A stretch of 64,000 nucleotides of DNA, from assembly GCF_013087515.1 (NCBI RefSeq), contig NZ_JABFCN010000023.1:186001-250000 (forward strand), in the 5' to 3' direction. The notes beneath the pieces are model-generated. The model did no database searches. It saw only the letters and a program-made list of their open reading frames with translations, and was not told where the DNA came from. Positions 38,233 to 46,461 of the stretch are shown here, piece by piece; within the stretch, counting starts at the first letter, position 1, and each line of letters begins with the position of its first letter. The translations under genes were made by a program, and so were the position numbers. Origin of the DNA: Rhizobium sophorae. Its GTDB lineage: Bacteria; Pseudomonadota; Alphaproteobacteria; Rhizobiales; Rhizobiaceae.

Positions 38233-39579
38233 TCAGTGTTTCCTTCCGTCGCGGATCTGCGTGAAATAGGCGTCAGTCCCGACCTGGCCGCCTTTGAGCG
38301 CGATCTGCAGGCCGTTGGTCGGCTGATAGTCGCCATGCGCGAGGCAAAGCGGAGAACCCGGCGTCTGGGGAAGCGGAAGAAGCGTCGTCAGCGCGTCGAT
38401 CTTCAACTGCCTGAGCGCGTGACTTGATGTGTCGCCGCCGGCGACGACCGCACGCGAAAGCCCTTCGTTCTCGATCAGGCGGCGCAAGATCGTGCCGAGC
38501 GCGCTTCCGAGCCGGTGACGCGCACCCGGAAGCCGGTCGATGTCGGCGCCGCGGTCTGCAGACGGTCCAAGCGCGGTGTAGAGGATGACGCTCTTGCCCT
38601 GCTTGAGCTTCTCGGTTCCCGCCTCCACCGCAGCACTCACTGCGCCTTCGCCATGCTCCGAGACCAGTGCTAGCGGATCGAGCGCGATGCTCTCGAAGCC
38701 GTTCTCGACAGCCGTCCGGATCTGGCGCTCGGTCGTTGGCGATACGCTGCCCGAGACGACGGCGAGGCGATCAACCGGGCCGATATCGGGAAACTCCGCG
38801 CTGTTCGCGTCGATGAAACACCTCCGCCGCCACGCGCTGAGCAGGGCATATTCGACACCCGACGAGCCGGCGACGAAGCTTCCGGAGCGACCGGTGACAC
38901 GAAGCAGCTGCCGACCCGCAGCCTCCTGTGTCGCCTCGGAATCGACGTCGATGAGCAGGATCCCTTCTGAAGCCGACGCCAGCTCGTCGATCCGCGCATC
39001 GGCGTCCGGTGCGGTGATGGCGATAAGATCGGCGAGCAGGACGGGAAGGCGGGTCTGCTTCGACAGATGCACCGCAAGGTCCGCCTCGTCCATCGGGGTC
39101 ACCGGATGGCGGCTCATGACGGGATGGCGGTCGATGCGAAAGATCCGGCCTTGGTAAGCGGCAAAGAGATTGCCGAATGCCGTGTAGCGTTTCAGTTGCG
39201 GCGCGCCGACGATGACGGGAACGACGGATCGCCCGAACACCGATCGGCCGATTTCGATCGCTTTGCCGATATTGCCGATTTCGGGGCTGGAATCGAAGGT
39301 CGAGCAGACCTTGTAGTGGCAGATGTCAGCGCCCAGCGAATGCAGCCACTCGAAAGCGCGCGCAAGGTGCTCTTGCATCCATGCGGGGGTCTCGCTGCGG
39401 CTTGTCCCGGCAATGCCGATCGCGCGGCAATCTTTAAAGCGCGCAAACAGTTCCGGCGTCGGAACGTCGAGGAAGAGCACGGTCGAAACACCGTTCGAGG
39501 CCAGCGCCTCCATGACATCGGTGGAACCCGTGAAGTCGTCCCCGTAATAGCTGACGAGAGGTCCATCCATCGTGGTCAC
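38233..39579 (-). CDS. oiaK: 3-oxo-isoapionate kinase (four-carbon acid sugar kinase family)
   Basis: 448 residues of the DUF1537 sugar-acid kinase type. The N-terminal substrate domain has YYGDDFTGSTDVMEAL and FDSSPEIGNIGKAIEIG. The C-terminal nucleotide domain has SVSPTTERQI, VVAGGDTSSHALRQL and PGSPLCLA. It should phosphorylate 3-oxo-isoapionate at C4. The GTG start overlaps the oiaX stop by four bases; an ATG three codons later is an alternative. Its coupling to the RuBisCO-like gene, which would use its product, supports the specific name. Confidence 0.83.
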   Translation of the reverse strand: MTTMDGPLVSYYGDDFTGSTDVMEALASNGVSTVLFLDVPTPELFARFKDCRAIGIAGTSRSETPAWMQEHLARAFEWLHSLGADICHYKVCSTFDSSPEIGNIGKAIEIGRSVFGRSVVPVIVGAPQLKRYTAFGNLFAAYQGRIFRIDRHPVMSRHPVTPMDEADLAVHLSKQTRLPVLLADLIAITAPDADARIDELASASEGILLIDVDSEATQEAAGRQLLRVTGRSGSFVAGSSGVEYALLSAWRRRCFIDANSAEFPDIGPVDRLAVVSGSVSPTTERQIRTAVENGFESIALDPLALVSEHGEGAVSAAVEAGTEKLKQGKSVILYTALGPSADRGADIDRLPGARHRLGSALGTILRRLIENEGLSRAVVAGGDTSSHALRQLKIDALTTLLPLPQTPGSPLCLAHGDYQPTNGLQIALKGGQVGTDAYFTQIRDGRKH

Positions 39580-40829
39580 GCGCCCTTGCCGTCGCTGAAT
39601 TTTGCAATCGAAGCGGCGAGCTCCGGATGATCTTTCGCGTAGGTCTCCAACGGGATGTCCGCGACTGCGGCCTGCCAGGCCTGCTGCACGGCCCGAACGC
39701 CGGCCGCCGGCCCGCCGGGGTGGCTGACGATACCCCCGCCGCAGAGATAGAGAAGATCGACGGTCCGGCCGGTCCGCTTGTAGGTCTCAGGCGCCTGTCC
39801 TCCCCACTGACCCGAGCCGGCAACCGGAAGCGGGCAATCGGAGGCATTAAACAGCGGCGTGCTGACGGCCTTGAAGGACGAGACGAAACTGTCGTCGGGT
39901 TCCCAATATTTGACCCTGATACCGTTGATCTGAAACTGGTCGACCCCGAGCAGCCGCCAGAATTGCTGATAGACCTTGAAGTCCATGCCGGCGCCCGGGT
40001 CGCGCGTCAGCACATCCCAACCGTTTCGATGCGCGTGCAGGACCAGATCGGAGCGCTTGCGCAAAAAGCTCATGCCGCCGAAGCCGATCGAGTTGATGTT
40101 GACGACGGCGCAGTTGCCGCCGGCCTTGGCGACGATGTCGTGGTTGCGCATCATCTCGTCGGGGTCGGCATGCGAGATGCCGAAGGCGTACATGACCTTC
40201 TTGCCGGTCTTCTGCTCGTGATCGAGAATGCGCGGCATGATCGCCGCAACGCGGTCCTTGAGCGGCGAATAGGCCGGACTCATCAGTTTTTCGTCATCCT
40301 TGATGAAGTCGACGCCGGATGAGATCAGCTCGCCGACGAGTTCCGCCGTCTCGTGTGGTCTGAGGCCAAGCGCCGGCTTGACGATCGTTCCGATGATGGG
40401 CCGACCGTCGACGCCGGTGAGACGGCGGCTTCCGGGGATGCCGAACTGTGGTCCCGGATGCGCGCTTTTGAAGGCGTCGGGCAGTTTCATGTCGACGATG
40501 CGGATGCCAGTCATGCCCTTGATGGAATAGACGCCGCCGATCGCAATGGTCATCAGTGCGGAGAGATCGGTCCCAATCGCCTCCAACGGAAAGGCAATGT
40601 CGACATCTGCGCGCTTGAGCAGCGTGCCGGGGGCGACCTCGGGCCAGGTCGGATGACGCGTATCTTCGAGTGGGCGGATCGCCAGGACGCGGGCGGCGAC
40701 ACGCGACTTCAGCTCTTCGGTTTCACCGGGAACGGGCACGAAGGTGCCGGTCGACTGGTCGCTCGCGATCTTTTCCGCCATCGCCTCGACGCTGCCGGGC
40801 GTTTCGATACGGTAGGTCAGGGTAATCAT
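39576..40829 (-). CDS. oiaX: RuBisCO-like protein, 3-oxo-isoapionate-4-phosphate decarboxylase
   Basis: 417 residues counted from the ATG at 40829. RuBisCO large-chain fold: GTIVKPALGLRPHETA gives Lys151 (Lys175 of plant RuBisCO), and the metal site FIKDDE gives Lys177, Asp179 and Glu180, matching the carbamylated lysine and its partners. CGGGIVSHPGGPAAGV is the phosphate-binding end. The second lysine of KPKLGL is Ala153, so it is not a carboxylase. Apiose clusters use such proteins to release CO2 from 3-oxo-isoapionate 4-phosphate. The related transcarboxylase/hydrolase RLP cannot be fully excluded. Upstream in-frame starts at 40832 and 40871 exist; none has a strong ribosome site. Confidence 0.85.
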   Translation of the reverse strand: MITLTYRIETPGSVEAMAEKIASDQSTGTFVPVPGETEELKSRVAARVLAIRPLEDTRHPTWPEVAPGTLLKRADVDIAFPLEAIGTDLSALMTIAIGGVYSIKGMTGIRIVDMKLPDAFKSAHPGPQFGIPGSRRLTGVDGRPIIGTIVKPALGLRPHETAELVGELISSGVDFIKDDEKLMSPAYSPLKDRVAAIMPRILDHEQKTGKKVMYAFGISHADPDEMMRNHDIVAKAGGNCAVVNINSIGFGGMSFLRKRSDLVLHAHRNGWDVLTRDPGAGMDFKVYQQFWRLLGVDQFQINGIRVKYWEPDDSFVSSFKAVSTPLFNASDCPLPVAGSGQWGGQAPETYKRTGRTVDLLYLCGGGIVSHPGGPAAGVRAVQQAWQAAVADIPLETYAKDHPELAASIAKFSDGKGA

Positions 40830-40887
40830 CATGAAACTGACGGTTGCTCCTCTCGCCCGGTAGATTACCATGGCGTCAACTCATGAT

Positions 40888-40900
40888 CTGGTATAATGAG
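40888..40900. promoter_or_regulatory. GntR-type operator, copy 3 (oiaX / regulator spacer)
   Basis: CTGGTATAATGAG, one base different from the other two copies, in the divergent spacer between oiaX and the GntR gene. It could serve both promoters and give autoregulation. Confidence 0.75.
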
Positions 40901-40992
40901 TATTCCAACTTATGAAAAGTAGAATCTTCGGATCCGCAAATTTTCGCCGCCAGCTTTGTTCTCGACCCGGAAAACTGTTAGGAGGAAACATT

Positions 40993-41715
40993 TTGAGCCA
41001 GCGAGATGTGATGACCCAGCCCCTCGAACAAATCGTCCGCCGGAAACTCTCTGACGAAGTGTTTGATCGACTTGAGCGAATGATCACCTCGGGCGAGCTT
41101 CAGCCGGGCGACGAGATGCCGTCCGAGCGCGTGCTGATGGAACGTTTCGGTGTCGGCCGGCCGGCGATCAGGGAGGCCATGCAGTCCCTTGCCAATAAAG
41201 GTCTGGTCAGCATTTCGCACGGTGAGCGGGCGAAGGTTCTCCGGCTGACGGCAAAATCGATATTCCGCCAGGTCGATCTCACCGCCAAGATCATGCTGTC
41301 GCAATCCTCGGACTCGTTGGAATACCTCAAGAGCGCCCGCATCTTTTTCGAACGGGGCATGGCGCGCGAGGCCGCGCAGCGCGCCACTGCAACCGATATC
41401 GCCGACCTCAGGAGCATCATCGAACGCCAGCGAATGTCGCTTGGGCGGGCCGAGGAATTCATCGACGCGGACATGGAGTTTCACACCCGCATCGCGCAAA
41501 TATCGGGCAACCCGATCTACGTCGCCGTCAGCGAGGCGATGCTTGCCTGGCTGAAGGAATATCATACCGAGATGCTGATCTGGACCGGCAAGGAAAAATT
41601 CACGCTCGCCGAACACGACGAAATCGTCGACCGACTGGCCGCAAACGACGTCGATGGCTCGGAAACGGCACTCCTCAAGCATCTCGAGCGGTCGCGAGCG
41701 CTTTACGCGAAGTAA
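40993..41715 (+). CDS. GntR/FCD regulator of the apiose locus
   Basis: 240 residues. Winged helix at about 12-75 (EVFDRLERMITSGELQPGDEMPSERVLMERFGVGRPAIREAM) and an FCD ligand-binding domain with the metal histidine pattern EFHTRIA and EHDEIVDRL. The TTG start is preferred because GGAGG lies 7 bases before it. Divergent from oiaX with an operator between them. By family habit it would be a repressor released by a pathway acid such as apionate or a later phosphate; the effector is unknown. Confidence 0.88.
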   Translation: MSQRDVMTQPLEQIVRRKLSDEVFDRLERMITSGELQPGDEMPSERVLMERFGVGRPAIREAMQSLANKGLVSISHGERAKVLRLTAKSIFRQVDLTAKIMLSQSSDSLEYLKSARIFFERGMAREAAQRATATDIADLRSIIERQRMSLGRAEEFIDADMEFHTRIAQISGNPIYVAVSEAMLAWLKEYHTEMLIWTGKEKFTLAEHDEIVDRLAANDVDGSETALLKHLERSRALYAK

Positions 41716-41906
41716 CCTTCACGAACTCGGTCGCCCCGGGCCGGCACGCCTGGCCATCACTCACTTCCTGACTCTGCCTCACCCTTGATCCTTGGTCGCG
41801 ACCGGGCTCCAGAGCCTATGGGGTGTTTGTAAGCAGAAAATGCGGAACAATGAGGTGTCGGCAAGGTTCTGCCTGATCACGCAAAGATCCCAAGGAGGAC
41901 ATCAGG

Positions 41907-42227
41907 ATGCGTATGAAACTCATAGCAGCTTCGCTTCTCGCCATCGGCATGGCCACGTCTGCTTTCGCCCAGTCCAATCCGGCACCAGCCGGCGCCACGA
42001 TCGATAAAAACCAGGCCGATCAGGGTGGCGGTGCAAGCGGCGATATGAAGGCCAAAAAGCCGATGGCGACCGATACCACCACGACCGGCTCCACGACTAC
42101 CGGCACAATGAAGACCGACAGGCCCAAATGCCCCAATCCGGTCAACAACTCCGACAATCTCCAGACGCAGGGCGGCACGAGCAACGCCACGCCGATGGAT
42201 GAGGCCTGCGCCGCGCATAACAACTGA
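41907..42227 (+). CDS. Small exported Thr/Gly-rich protein
   Basis: 106 residues with a signal peptide (1-21, ending AFAQ). The mature part is low-complexity, with a TDTTTTGSTTTGTMKTD linker, then a short conserved-looking tail with two cysteines (PKCPNPVNNSDN and DEACAAHNN) that could form one disulfide. AAGGAGG before the ATG and an intrinsic terminator after it make it a real single-gene unit. Function unknown. Confidence 0.75.
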   Translation: MRMKLIAASLLAIGMATSAFAQSNPAPAGATIDKNQADQGGGASGDMKAKKPMATDTTTTGSTTTGTMKTDRPKCPNPVNNSDNLQTQGGTSNATPMDEACAAHNN

Positions 42228-42244
42228 TTATTCCCTTCGCGAAG

Positions 42245-42269
42245 AACCCTGCCCCGGCGGGGTTTTTTG
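42245..42269 (+). terminator. Rho-independent terminator of the small exported protein gene
   Basis: CCCCGGCGGGG with outer AACCC/GGGTT pairing, directly followed by a T-run of six, 18 bases after the stop. Confidence 0.88.
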
Positions 42270-42359
42270 CATGCCTGCTCGGCCTATGCTGTGAACTCTC
42301 GTTTTGAGTTTATGCGGCGGATTGACGCACAACTCCCGCGGTGATATCTATGCCTGAAT

Positions 42360-42378
42360 TGGTCAGGCCAGTTGACCA
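42360..42378. promoter_or_regulatory. Candidate operator for the TRAP-locus GntR regulator
   Basis: TGGTCA, seven spacer bases, TGACCA: an inverted repeat 40 bases before the regulator ATG. TGGT/ACCA half-sites are typical for FadR-subfamily GntR proteins. Confidence 0.55.
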
Positions 42379-42417
42379 GCTGCGCGGCTTGAGGAGAAGC
42401 CGCCGGGGAGGCCCACG

Positions 42418-43176
42418 ATGTTTTCGCCTGTTGAATCCCGCCGTCTTTATAGACAGGTCGCGGATCAGATTCGCTTGATGATCGCCAGCGGCGAGCTTGC
42501 CGTCGGCCAGCGGCTGCCGGCCGAGCGCGACCTGGCGGAACAACTGTCGGTCTCACGCCCGACCGTCCGCGAGGCGCTGATCGTCCTCGAGGTCGAAGGC
42601 CTCGTCAACATCCGCATGGGATCCGGCATCTATGTGGTGCGCCAGCATGCTGCGACCGTCACTGGGGCCGAGCGCGAACCGGTGGAGGGGGCCTTCGAGC
42701 TGCTGCAGGCGCGGGCCCTCATCGAATGCGCCATCGCCGAAGAAGCTGCCGGTCGCGCCACACCGGATGATATCGCTCTGCTCGATGAAACGCTGACGCG
42801 CATGGGGGGTGTGGTCAACGATGCAATCGCAGTGCTCGATGCCGATCGCGCCTTCCACACCGGCATTGCCGCCATCGTCGGCAATGCGACGTTGATCCGC
42901 GTCACGGGCGAGATCTTCGACATGCGCATGACCCCTTATTTCGCAAGGCTCGCCAGCCACTTCGAGGGGCCGACAACATGGCGTAGCGCCCTGGACGAGC
43001 ATCGCGCCATTCGCGACGCGATCGCCGCCGGCGATGCAGCCGGCGCCAAGGCTGCCATGCGCGCCCATCTGACCATGTCGCAGAAGAGGTTTTCCGAGAG
43101 CTTCGGGGAGGAGTTTTCGGAGGAAGAGGAGCGCGGACGCGACAAGCGTCCGGCGAAGGGAACGACCAAGACTTAA
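42418..43176 (+). CDS. GntR/FadR-type regulator of the TRAP-dehydrogenase locus
   Basis: 252 residues: winged helix (YRQVADQIRLMIASGELAVGQRLPAERDLAEQLSVSRPTVREALIVLE) and FCD domain with DRAFHTGIAAI and DEHRAIRDAI, whose histidines usually bind a metal near the effector. The acidic-basic tail after residue 225 is unusual. Lies 23 bases before dctP and probably controls this operon; family relatives respond to hexonates or hexuronates. Confidence 0.9.
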   Translation: MFSPVESRRLYRQVADQIRLMIASGELAVGQRLPAERDLAEQLSVSRPTVREALIVLEVEGLVNIRMGSGIYVVRQHAATVTGAEREPVEGAFELLQARALIECAIAEEAAGRATPDDIALLDETLTRMGGVVNDAIAVLDADRAFHTGIAAIVGNATLIRVTGEIFDMRMTPYFARLASHFEGPTTWRSALDEHRAIRDAIAAGDAAGAKAAMRAHLTMSQKRFSESFGEEFSEEEERGRDKRPAKGTTKT

Positions 43177-43199
43177 CCCAAGCTCGGGAGGAGAGAGCA

Positions 43200-44174
43200 A
43201 TGAAAAGCAGACTGGCAACGATACTTTGCACCGCAGCCGTAATCATGGCGAGTAGCGCAATCGCGCAGGCCCAGACAGTGCTGAAATGGGCGCATGTCTA
43301 TGAAACGTCAGAGCCCTTCCATACGGATTCCGTCTGGGCTGCGGAAGAGATCAACAAGCGCACCGACGGGCGCTACAAGATCGAGGTCTATCCGGCGTCG
43401 CAGCTCGGCAAGGAAGCCGACATCAACCAGGGCCTCAAGCTCGGGACGGTCGACATCATCATCTCGGGATCGAGCTTCGCGGCTCGTGACTACAAGCCGA
43501 TCGGCGTGACTTACTTTCCCTATATCTTCCGCGGTCCCGATCATCTGATCGCCTATACCAAGAGCGATGTCTTCAAGCGCCTTGCCAAAGGCTATGAGGA
43601 CAAGACCGGCAACCACATCACCGCCGTCAGCTATTACGGCACTCGGCATACGACATCAAACAAGCCGATCGCCAAATGCGCCGATATGCAGGGCCTGAAG
43701 ATCCGTGTGCCTGACGTTCCGGCCTATCTGGCCATGCCGCGCGCCTGCGGCGCCAACACCACGCCGATCGCCTTTGCCGAAGTCTATCTCGCCTTGCAGA
43801 ACGGCACGGTCGAGGCGCAGGAAAACCCGCTGACGACAATCGAGGCGAAGAAGTTCTACGAAGTCCAGAAGAACATCATCCTCACCGGCCACATCGTCGA
43901 TCACCTCAACACCGTGGTCTCGAAGACACGGTGGGCGAGCCTTTCCGATGAGGACAAGAAGATCTTCGGCGAGGTCATGCAGGAGGCCGCCGAGCGCACG
44001 AGCAAGACGATCGCCGGCAAGGAAAACAGCCTCATCGCGACCTTCAAGGAAAAGGGCCTGAATGTCGCCGAGGTCGACAAGGCTGATTTCGAAAAGACCG
44101 TGATGGAAAACGTCAAGTTCGAGGACTTCGGCTACGAGAAAGCCGATTGGGAAGCAATCCGCGCGATCCAGTAA
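43200..44174 (+). CDS. TRAP transporter periplasmic binding protein (DctP family)
   Basis: 324 residues with a signal peptide (to IAQAQ, about 24). DctP motifs: LKWAHVYETSEPFHTDSVWAAEEINKRTDGRYKIEVYPASQLG, then GLKIRVPDVPAYLAMPRACGANTTPIAFAEVYLALQNGTVEAQENPL with the conserved carboxylate-binding arginine in KIRVP. It captures an organic acid for the DctQM membrane complex. The neighbouring idonate-type dehydrogenase suggests a sugar acid. Confidence 0.94.
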   Translation: MKSRLATILCTAAVIMASSAIAQAQTVLKWAHVYETSEPFHTDSVWAAEEINKRTDGRYKIEVYPASQLGKEADINQGLKLGTVDIIISGSSFAARDYKPIGVTYFPYIFRGPDHLIAYTKSDVFKRLAKGYEDKTGNHITAVSYYGTRHTTSNKPIAKCADMQGLKIRVPDVPAYLAMPRACGANTTPIAFAEVYLALQNGTVEAQENPLTTIEAKKFYEVQKNIILTGHIVDHLNTVVSKTRWASLSDEDKKIFGEVMQEAAERTSKTIAGKENSLIATFKEKGLNVAEVDKADFEKTVMENVKFEDFGYEKADWEAIRAIQ

Positions 44175-44197
44175 GCCCGCAAACTATCCTTTCGTCA

Positions 44198-44377
44198 TGC
44201 CCCTCACCCTAACCCTCTCCCCGTTTAGACGGGGAGAGGGGACGTGCCAAACGCAACGTTGAGGGTTGAAGACGCCGGCGCGGCATATCCCTTCGCCCCG
44301 TTTACGGGGGTCCGAAGGACTGGATCGAGACACGTGGCTCGACCCAGGCAAGGGTGGCGGCAGCCGGATGAGGGGCA
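44198..44377. repeat. RIME-like palindromic intergenic repeat
   Basis: The outer ends TGCCCCTCA and TGAGGGGCA are inverted. Inside is a perfect 12-bp hairpin, CCCTCTCCCCGT-TTAG-ACGGGGAGAGGG (44213-44240). This matches the look of the mosaic elements scattered between genes in rhizobial genomes. It lies between dctP and dctQ, where the transcript structure might lower membrane-subunit expression. Confidence 0.75.
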
Positions 44378-44468
44378 GGTGCCGCCGGGCAAAGGACGAT
44401 GTTTGTCGACAACTGAAGGGCGCGCCGCCAAGCGCGCTCCTTCTTCCCCAACTGGAACAAGGCCGATC

Positions 44469-45041
44469 ATGTCGCAAGAAATTCATACGCAAATCACGGC
44501 CGAAGAAATCGGTCACGAGTTCGAAGGGCACGCGCCGACCGCTAACGTCTCGGACTACGCCATCGAAGACTGGATCACGCTGATCGTCTTCTGGCTGATG
44601 GCCGGCTGCGTCTTCCTGCAGTTCTTCACGCGCTATGTGCTGAACGACAGCTATGCATGGACCGAGGAGATTGCGATCAACTGCCTGATCGGCGTCGTCT
44701 TTCTGGGTTCCGTCATGTGCGTGCGCACCTCGCGGCATATCCAGGTGGATGTGTTTTATCACTATATGCCTGCAGGCCTTGCGCGCGTGCTCGCCACTTT
44801 CGTCGATATCGTCCGCATCGGCTTCTTCGCCTATGGCTGCCACCTGATGTGGCGCTATGTCGACATCGTGGCGGATGAGGAGATGGTCACCATCGACCTG
44901 CCGCGCAACATTGTCTTCTATACCGTTCTCGTCGCTTTCGTGCTGATGCTGATCCGCGCGATTATGGTCTTCATCGCCAACATGCGCCGCGGCTACTCCG
45001 TTCTTGAGCGCCCCGAAGAATTCCAGACGATCGAGGGTTGA
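44469..45041 (+). CDS. TRAP transporter small permease (DctQ)
   Basis: 190 residues with four hydrophobic helices (LIVFWLMAGCVFLQFFTRYV, EIAINCLIGVVFLGSVMCV, TFVDIVRIGFFAYGC, IVFYTVLVAFVLMLIRAIMVF) in a long acidic N-terminal frame. TRYVLNDSYAWTEE is the usual DctQ loop. The ATG at 44469 excludes the repeat element upstream. Four bases separate it from dctM. Confidence 0.9.
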   Translation: MSQEIHTQITAEEIGHEFEGHAPTANVSDYAIEDWITLIVFWLMAGCVFLQFFTRYVLNDSYAWTEEIAINCLIGVVFLGSVMCVRTSRHIQVDVFYHYMPAGLARVLATFVDIVRIGFFAYGCHLMWRYVDIVADEEMVTIDLPRNIVFYTVLVAFVLMLIRAIMVFIANMRRGYSVLERPEEFQTIEG

Positions 45042-45045
45042 TCCG

Positions 45046-46452
45046 ATGCTCCTGCTTCTTGGCTCGTTCCTGGTACTGATGCTGATCGGGGTGCCCGTTG
45101 CCATCTCGATGGCTGTCGCATCCGTGCTTTACATCGTCCTTTACGGTGTCGCCCCCGACATCATCGTCGCCCAGCGCATGATCGCCGGCGTCGAAAGCTT
45201 CCCGCTGCTCGCCGTGCCCTTCTTCATCCTCGCGGGCAACCTGATGAACTCGGCGGGTGTCACCGGCCGCATCTATTCCTTTGCCGTCGCTCTCGTCGGC
45301 TGGATGAAGGGCGGTCTCGCGCAAGTCAACATTATCGGTTCGGTCATCTTCTCCGGCATGTCCGGCACTGCGCTCGCCGATGCGGCGGGTATCGGTACGA
45401 TCGAGATCAAGGCGATGAAGGATCACGGCTATCCGGTCGAGGCCGCGGTCGGCGTGACGGCAGCCTCGGCAACGCTCGGCCCGATCTTCCCGCCGTCGCT
45501 GCCGTTCGTGATCTACGGCATGATGGCCAACGTCTCGATCGGCGCTCTTTTCATGGCGGGGATCCTGCCCGGCATCGTCATGACGCTGTTGATGATGATC
45601 ACTGTCGCCGCCTTCGCCTATAAGAAGCGCTGGGGCTCGGACGCGCCGTTCGATATCAGGCAGCTGCTGTCGGCGGGGATGGAAATCGTCGTCGTCCTGG
45701 CGGTGCCGCTGGCCATCTACCTGATGATGCGTGCCGGTGTATCGATGAATGCCGCAGCCGGTATCGCCCTTGCCCTGCTTCTCGCGCTCGACTGGTATTT
45801 CCGCTTCTCCGCCGTCATGGCGCTGATGACGCCCGTCATCCTGATCGGCGGCATGACGATGGGCTGGTTTACGCCGACGGAGGCTGCCGTCGCAGCCGTC
45901 CTCTGGTCTCTGTTCCTCGGCCTGGTGCGCTACCGCACGATGACGCCCTCGACGCTCGCCAAGGCAAGTTTCGATACGATCGAGACGACGGCATCGGTTC
46001 TCTTCATCGTCACTGCGGCATCGGTCTTCGCCTGGCTGTTGACGGTGAGCCAGGCGGCCCAGCTGCTGTCCGATGCGATCCTGTCGATCACCGACAATAA
46101 ATGGGTTTTCCTGATCCTCGTGAACCTGCTGATGCTCTTCGTCGGCTGCTTCCTGGATACGATCGCGGCTATCACCATCCTCGTGCCGATCCTTCTGCCG
46201 ATCGTCCTGAAGTTCGGGATCGATCCGGTCCAGTTCGGTCTCATCATGACGCTGAACCTGATGATCGGCCTGTTGCACCCGCCGCTCGGCATGGTGCTTT
46301 TCGTGCTGTCGCGGGTCGCGAAACTCTCCGTCGAACGCACGACCATGGCGATCCTGCCCTGGCTGGTGCCGCTCTTCCTGGCGCTGATCCTGATCACCTT
46401 CGTGCCTGCCGTATCGCTGTGGCTGCCGCAGCAACTCGGGCTGCTGAGATAG
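45046..46452 (+). CDS. TRAP transporter large permease (DctM)
   Basis: 468-residue membrane protein with twelve or so helices. Markers: VPFFILAGNLMNSAGVTGRI, SGMSGTALADAAGIGTIEIKAM, SATLGPIFPPSLPFVIYG and a late TIAAITILVPILLPI / NLMIGLLHPPLGMVLF pair. It performs sodium-coupled uptake with DctP and DctQ. The ATG at 45046 follows the dctQ stop; an earlier in-frame start lies inside dctQ without a site. Confidence 0.94.
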   Translation: MLLLLGSFLVLMLIGVPVAISMAVASVLYIVLYGVAPDIIVAQRMIAGVESFPLLAVPFFILAGNLMNSAGVTGRIYSFAVALVGWMKGGLAQVNIIGSVIFSGMSGTALADAAGIGTIEIKAMKDHGYPVEAAVGVTAASATLGPIFPPSLPFVIYGMMANVSIGALFMAGILPGIVMTLLMMITVAAFAYKKRWGSDAPFDIRQLLSAGMEIVVVLAVPLAIYLMMRAGVSMNAAAGIALALLLALDWYFRFSAVMALMTPVILIGGMTMGWFTPTEAAVAAVLWSLFLGLVRYRTMTPSTLAKASFDTIETTASVLFIVTAASVFAWLLTVSQAAQLLSDAILSITDNKWVFLILVNLLMLFVGCFLDTIAAITILVPILLPIVLKFGIDPVQFGLIMTLNLMIGLLHPPLGMVLFVLSRVAKLSVERTTMAILPWLVPLFLALILITFVPAVSLWLPQQLGLLR

Positions 46453-46461
46453 GAGCGCAAG

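Noticed and set aside
39576..40829. Reading this gene as a true CO2-fixing RuBisCO
   Set aside because: No small subunit or phosphoribulokinase is nearby, the KPKLGL lysine is changed, and the context is apiose catabolism.
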